Shown: piece by piece, positions 59,691 through 64,000 of the stretch
Position numbering within the stretch: the first letter of the stretch is position 1
Layout of the letters: each line of letters begins with the position of its first letter
Origin: Paraescarpia echinospica
Lineage: Eukaryota; Annelida; Polychaeta; Sabellida; Siboglinidae
NCBI GenBank assembly: GCA_020002185.1
Contig: CM034535.1
Span: 68,980,318-69,044,317, forward strand
Direction: 5' to 3'
Length of the DNA stretch: 64,000 nucleotides
Position numbers and translations under genes: made by a program
Notes under the pieces: generated by a model
Told to the model about the DNA's origin: nothing
The model's database searches: none
The model's input: only the letters and a program-made list of their open reading frames with translations

Positions 59691-59850
59691 GATGTGTAAG
59701 ACTATTAGTATGGTTCCCAACATATGCTTTGCATTACACTATGAAAAAGACACAAGATGAGGTTTGCACAGTTTATTACAACACAAACGTATTCTTTTAT
59801 AACAGTTCGACAGAACATAAAGGTCACGTGGTCGTGCCGAACGAACACGA
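59691..59850 (-). pseudogene. X gene 1 deletion remnant (3' UTR joined to promoter)
   Basis: The 3' UTR end, with TTTATTACAACACAAACGTA (inverse AATAAA region), runs directly into CTTTTATAACAGTTCGAC (inverse TATA box) at about 59792. About 1.4 kb, equal to 21781-23189 including the whole coding region, is missing. Confidence 0.85.
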
Positions 59851-61111
59851 CATTTCTAACCTATGAGAATAGCTAATACTCTTTTGTGACGAGAGCTCAA
59901 AATTATGGCTAACCAGATCACTACCTGTATAACCAACTCTACCGATTCGTCAGGTTTGGACCTATATTTAGTTCACAACTTATCTAACAGGGGTGCTTTC
60001 AGTTGATGATGATATATCCACCAGAAGTTTATGGACGAGAAAAAACAACAGACACGAATTTTTGCAGTACTCATATGTGGTTCGCCCACTTGGCCACTAG
60101 GGGATGATGTTTGTGGTTCATGGTGTACCCGTTAGGGGGCTCTATTGCACGCAAGCGTGCAAGAGACACGAATATTTGCAGTACTCGAACATTTAGTTCA
60201 CAACCTATCCGTCAGATGGCACCACTTGCACAATTAGTCCCGAAAAATTCCGATAGGGGCGCTGCGATATCAACCGATTTTTAGTTTCAAAAAAATTCCG
60301 CCAGGTGGCGCTGTATAGTTCATGATCTATCCGGTAGGTGCGCCGGGGGATATTTAGTTCACCAACTATCCGGTAGGTGGCGCTATTCTAGTTGGTGCGG
60401 GAATATTTTAGTTCACCAACTATCCGCCAGGGGCGCTGTTGTAGTTTTGGAGGGAAATTATTTTAGTTCACCAACTATCCGCCAGTGGGCGATGTTCGTT
60501 TTGGCGGGAAATATTTAGTTCACCAACTATCCGCCAGGGGCGATGTTCTAGTTTTGGCGGGAAATATTTTAGTTCACCAACTATCCGGTAGGTGGCGATA
60601 TGTTAGTTAAACAAAATCCGCTAGGTGGTGCTGTTTTAGTTCACCAACTATCCGCTGGGTGGCGGTGTTTTTGGTGGAACTATTTAGTTCACCAACTATC
60701 CGGTAGGGGCGCTGTTTTGGTTTTTGTCGGGAAATATTTTAGTTCACCAACTGGCGTTATTTTAGTTCACCAACTATCCGGTAGTTGGCGCCACGTGACC
60801 TTGACCTACATCCGGGTACTTGACCTTTGACCTACATCCGGGTACTTTCCTCTTCCTCTCATCCGACTCCACCCTTATTTTAGTTCACCAACTATCCGGT
60901 AGGGGGCGCTGTTCTAGTTTCGGCGGGAATTATTTTAGTTCACCAACTATTCACCAGGGGAGAGAGGTATTTTAGTTCACCAACTATCCGGTAGGTGGCG
61001 CCACGTGACATTGACCTACATCCGGGTATTTGACCTTGACCTACATCCGGGTACCTTCCTCTTCCTCCCATCCGAATCCAGCATCAACGCTACTTAACCT
61101 CTATTACTACT
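59851..61111. repeat. Right terminal inverted repeat of X
   Basis: Inverse of the left end: TTGCACGCAAGCGTGCAA near 60146, then many TTTAGTTCACCAACTATCCG + CCAGGGGGCGC/GGTAGGTGGCGC iterons. TGACCTTGACCTACATCCGG blocks occur at 60797-60850 and 61009-61060, ending CTCTATTACTACT at 61111. It has an extra internal iteron block relative to the left end. A 76-codon frame near 60600 is an iteron artefact. Confidence 0.9.
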
Positions 61112-61117
61112 TGCGAT
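61112..61117. repeat. 6-bp target-site duplication of X, right copy (TGCGAT)
   Basis: Identical to 20820-20825. Confidence 0.92.
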
Positions 61118-62177
61118 GATGAGACGAGCACAAGATGCAATCTTCTGGCCGGGTCTCAAAGCCGACATCAAAAGGTATGACAAGTGTCAAAGAGATGCGC
61201 CATCTCAGCAGAAGGAGACGCTTCGTCAGCACTTCATACCTGATAAGCCATGGTCGAAAGTGGGAGTTGACATCTTCACCTATAACAGAGTGAACTATCT
61301 GGTCCTAGTTGACTACTATTCCGACTTCATCGAGTTCGAGGAATTGACCGAGACGACAGCAACTTCCGTTATCAAGGCATGCAAACAACAATTCGCAAGA
61401 CATGGCATACCAGAGGTGGTACAATCAGACAACGGTCCCCAGTTCACAAGTGCAGAATTTCGTAGGTTTAGCGAAGCCTGGAAATTCACCGTGACATCAA
61501 GTTCGCCGTATCATTCCAAGTCGAACGGAAAAGCTGATTCTGCGGTAAAAATAGCGAAGAGACTGTTAAAAAGAGCAGAGGATCCATATCTTGGCCTGCT
61601 TGAGTTCCGCAACACGCCGACAACCGAAATGACGATAAGTCCTGTATTGAGACTTATGAACAGGACCACCAGATCAGTAATCCCGCAAGTACGACAGGAT
61701 TTCAACCCAACAACAACTGCAGCTGTGCGAGCGGAGAAACAGCGCAGACGTCTCAAAATACAGCATCAGTACAACAAACATGCCCGAGATCTGTCGCAAA
61801 TACAGCTCGGAGTACCTGTCCTGATCAAGGACATGGTGGACGCAAACAGGAGATGGAAACAAGGACGAGTTGTTGATCAACTGAACGAGCGATCGTATAC
61901 AGTCGAAAACGACGGAAATTTGATTCGACGAAATCGGGTGCTCTTGAAGCCATTATACGAACAACAACCCGATGACATCAGGATCGAGCCTCCGAGCAAC
62001 GAGACATCCGTAGCGACAACAGATCAACGTACGCCCGAGACTCTTCTATCACCAAACACCGACAACACGACGAAAGCCAGCGACGAACCTGTGAAGACAC
62101 GCACTGAAACCAATTCGCAGTCATACCGAACGCGATCTGGACGAGAAGTTGTGAAACCGACTCGCTTCAGAGAATAG
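61116..62177 (+). CDS. Gypsy integrase, separated 3' part of pol
   Basis: 353 codons continuing the pol frame from 20825 after X. An N-terminal zinc-binding remnant comes first (WPGLKADIKRYDKCQRD): one Cys of the expected C-x2-C is missing, and the His pair lies on the other side of X. The catalytic core has D52 (VGVDIF) and D105 (VQSDNGPQF). At 35 residues further the motif reads NGKADSAVK, so D141 replaces the usual catalytic Glu. The C-terminal region is basic (RTRSGREVVKPTRFRE). Known role is insertion of reverse-transcribed DNA. This copy lacks its upstream part because of X and has a doubtful active site. The visible ATG arises from the duplicated target. Confidence 0.93.
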   Translation: MMRRAQDAIFWPGLKADIKRYDKCQRDAPSQQKETLRQHFIPDKPWSKVGVDIFTYNRVNYLVLVDYYSDFIEFEELTETTATSVIKACKQQFARHGIPEVVQSDNGPQFTSAEFRRFSEAWKFTVTSSSPYHSKSNGKADSAVKIAKRLLKRAEDPYLGLLEFRNTPTTEMTISPVLRLMNRTTRSVIPQVRQDFNPTTTAAVRAEKQRRRLKIQHQYNKHARDLSQIQLGVPVLIKDMVDANRRWKQGRVVDQLNERSYTVENDGNLIRRNRVLLKPLYEQQPDDIRIEPPSNETSVATTDQRTPETLLSPNTDNTTKASDEPVKTRTETNSQSYRTRSGREVVKPTRFRE

Positions 62178-62289
62178 GTCGTTGAACTGTTAGTTTAGTA
62201 ATTGCATTGTCGTTTCTAGTTAAGACATTTCTGCTATAACTACTTACATTAATTTGCTATATGAACATTCTTAAGAATAATATTGTCTT

Positions 62290-62303
62290 AAAAGAAAAGG
62301 GGA
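62290..62303 (+). other. Polypurine tract
   Basis: AAAAGAAAAGGGGA immediately before the 3' LTR, the expected plus-strand primer. Confidence 0.85.
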
Positions 62304-62439
62304 TGTTAACATTGGCACTATTTTAGTAGACACCGGATGGAACTTGACTTTTATATGACTGACCGTTATGTTGCATGGTGACAACGATAGAAATACGTAA
62401 TCATGTTATTCAATAAACGTACACAATCATTCACAAACA
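62304..62439 (+). repeat. 3' LTR of the Gypsy element
   Basis: 136 bp, TGTTAAC...ACAAACA, followed by GCTGG (62440-62444), the same 5 bp that precedes the 5' LTR. Confidence 0.93.
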
Positions 62440-62444
62440 GCTGG

Positions 62445-62600
62445 GATGGGCCCGTCTTCGTTATGGAGGCCAAGAGGCCCCCTCCGAACCAGCTCTAGCC
62501 GTACCTCGTGTGGGACATTTCGGGGCTAGTTTCCTGCGTCGTGGAAGATGTTCTCATCTAGCTGCTCCTCCGCATCGCCGTTGTCCCCGCGCACGGCCGC
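62445..62600 (-). pseudogene. hAT transposase N-terminal part, beyond Gypsy
   Basis: On the minus strand, VPHEVRLELVRRGPLGLHNE leads up to the Gypsy insertion and continues in frame at 17664. A stop lies upstream near 62525. It matches the usual layout before a TTF finger. Confidence 0.7.
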
Positions 62601-62847
62601 TGTGCGTTACGTACACCAGTATTGGCTAGTGTCAATCGAGTTACATTTGATGTATTCAAGCATGATTACTTCACTATTTATGTAATATAACAGCGATGTG
62701 TTTAGAATTCGTGTGGACCACAACGTATAAATATGTATGAATTGTGTTAAGAAAAACAATCTCCCCAAAATGCCCCCCTCCAAAAAAAAATGCCGCTGGG
62801 GGCATTTCCCCCATCACCCTCCCCCTCGTTACACCAGTGCCGGTAGC

Positions 62848-63069
62848 TCCTGTTTGTTGGTGACATCATGATGGAAGTATTTCCAGTTTATTAGCACCGT
62901 GTTGTTACAGGTCACCTTCTTCCGAATCCCGTTACCACGCTTCTCTCTTGATGAGTATTTGATGCTGCTGGGGAGATACGTGTCCCACATGACGCCAATA
63001 CTGTTGGAGTTGACTAAGTGTTTCTTGATGGGAAGAACAACAACAGTGTCTACATACTCATCAAACGTT
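62848..63069. other. Genomic flank right of hAT
   Basis: No gene supported. Short frames on both strands lack motifs. Confidence 0.4.
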
Positions 63070-63900
63070 GTGATGTTGGTTGATCTTTTGACGGTGACCT
63101 TGTTCAACCTTCGCTCCACAGTTAGACTACCATTTTACAACTCCACACAGGACTATAGCAAGGCTTAATATAGATAGCAGATAGAATATATATATGCAAA
63201 CATTGTGCAACTTTTGCAGAATGGCGCAGTTTTGAACATTCATCATTACTTTGATAGCTAGAGACATTGCTTGACATTCACTCCATACCTATTGCACAAC
63301 TTGATAGCTCCCCATCGTGACCCATTTTACGGGGAGACATTAGGCTTTTCTCAGGTATATTATATGGCCACGAGTAGGTATAGGTATCGTAGATATAAGC
63401 CACCATTGATATTGTACAACATTTATGTGATGGCGCAATTTATCGTTTGACGGTGACACCGGTTGATCGTCGCTCCACACAAACTTCGTCAGCTGACACT
63501 CCCATGTGATATCTCGTTCTGACGGGGAGGACTTGTTAATTCACGCTGTATATCATTTGTCCATAAAAATGAACTAGATACAGAATCGTTGTAACTTTGT
63601 GACGTTATCGGTATTGCAAAAGTTCGAATATTCATCATTTCACGGTGACCTTGTCTGACCTTAGCTCCATACTTACTATACCAGGTAACAGCTCCACATC
63701 GTATCTTGTTTAGACGGGGAGGCAATAACCTTTCCAAAAGTGTATCACGTGACCATTTTGTTCAGTAGATATGCAACCACTGCTTGCGGAAACGCACAAT
63801 TTCGAAAATTTATCATTTGATAGTGACCTTGTTTGACCTTGGAGCCACGCTTACTGGACCACTTGGTAGTACTTCGACAGGTCTTTTTGTGACAGGGAAT
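63070..63900. repeat. About 190-bp degenerate tandem repeat
   Basis: Recurring block TTTGACGGTGACCTTGTTCA + ACCTTCGCTCCACA at about 63078, 63265, 63447, 63640 and 63820. Each is followed by a CTCCACATCGT and GACGGGGA block. A related unit lies left of hAT at 15255-15380. Confidence 0.75.
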
Positions 63901-64000
63901 GTGTAGACGTGGGGGGCATTTAAGTCGGTCCGTTGGGTAGTGCTTACGGCTTGCATATTGAGGAAATAGAAAACAAATTGTGAGGTTACAGAGCTAATTT

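Larger units (their letters stand above)
20826..61111. mobile_element. Element X: large terminal-inverted-repeat element in Gypsy pol
   Basis: Both ends share AGTAGTAATAGAGGTTAA then [T/G]TAGCGTTGATGCTGGATTC in inverted orientation, flanked by TGCGAT duplications. AGT/ACT ends with a 6-bp duplication are features described for Polinton/Maverick elements (family knowledge). However, no protein-primed polymerase, integrase, ATPase or capsid gene is visible in X. Contents are terminal iteron arrays, gene 1 (zinc finger), several tandem arrays, gene 2 and central hairpins. The span as assembled includes a reverse copy of outside flank (36163-48181) that cannot belong to the original element. The likely native size is roughly 12 kb. 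Autonomy is unknown. Confidence 0.8.
15941..62839 (-). mobile_element. hAT element interrupted by Gypsy (which contains X)
   Basis: The left end starts CAGTGGCGTAACGAGG at 15941. The right end is its imperfect inverse, CGTTACACCAGTG, ending at 62839. Internal GCCGCTGGGGGCA blocks near both ends (15962, 62792) also pair. Flanking 8-mers are CCGGTAGT (15933-15940) and CCGGTAGC (62840-62847), the 8-bp duplication expected for hAT with one difference. Without the nested insertion it would be about 2.1 kb. Confidence 0.87.

Noticed and set aside
20826..61111. Calling X a confirmed Polinton/Maverick
   Set aside because: Only the ends and the 6-bp duplication fit; none of the diagnostic Polinton genes is seen.
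61116..62177. Integrase as a gene of X
   Set aside because: It lies outside the X terminus and duplication and continues the Gypsy pol frame, followed by the PPT and LTR of that element.

Overview
The window is eukaryotic, from an animal, most likely a marine invertebrate. The evidence is spliced host genes with GT/GC-AG introns, AATAAA signals, long CA-type microsatellites and a metazoan transposon set (CR1-like and other LINEs, pogo, Tc1, hAT, Ty3/Gypsy). I could not place the species. About 7.8 kb at the left looks like host gene space. The rest is repeats, and much of it is the same sequence repeated in both orientations.

Region by region. Positions 1-8250 hold the 5' exons of a minus-strand armadillo-like gene (113-2778) and a complete-looking four-exon plus-strand gene for a small two-pass membrane protein (4315-7792). 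From 8985 come old mobile elements: a CR1-like LINE split by a pogo element with perfect TIRs and a TA duplication, a second LINE fragment and a Tc1 fragment. At 15941 a hAT element starts (CAGTGGCGTAACG end, 8-bp duplication CCGGTAG[T/C]); it ends at 62839. Inside its transposase gene sits a Ty3/Gypsy retrotransposon (LTRs 17665-17817 and 62304-62439, 5-bp duplication GCTGG). Inside the Gypsy pol gene, between RNase H and integrase, sits a third element, called X here (20826-61111). X has inverted termini starting AGT, a 6-bp duplication TGCGAT, tandem arrays, and two zinc-finger genes. I recognise no transposase, polymerase or capsid gene in X.

X is the main candidate for something undescribed. 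Its ends are built of AGGTCA half-sites and CTCF-like GCGCCCCCTGGCGG iterons. Its interior carries arrays of ETS/CRE/YY1-like motifs. Gene 1 encodes a C2HC finger with a PLDLS (CtBP-type) motif. Gene 2 (372 aa, three copies) has the same finger type, a conserved-looking core and an Arg-rich tail. The centre contains hairpins.

The length of X as shown is inflated. Positions 8814-29894 are repeated as a near-identical reverse complement at 29971-48181 around a 76-bp hairpin spacer, and that copy includes host flank lying outside hAT. A second inverted repeat (48181-51668 and 55789-58995) encloses a third copy of the gene 2 region. The 1000-N gap (24007-25006) is flanked by overlapping sequence (22312-24006 repeated from 25007), so contig ends were joined without merging. 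The arms differ by scattered SNPs and small indels. They could be a real inverted duplication, two haplotypes joined head to head, or a fold-back assembly error; sequence alone cannot decide. A parsimonious X is roughly 12 kb: 20826-24006 plus the non-overlapping part after the gap to 29970, then 55789-61111.

The genes do not form one pathway. The host genes are ordinary. The LINE, pogo, Tc1 and hAT copies are decayed. The Gypsy copy is nearly intact apart from X. The X proteins look nuclear and may act on the X repeat arrays, which is inference.
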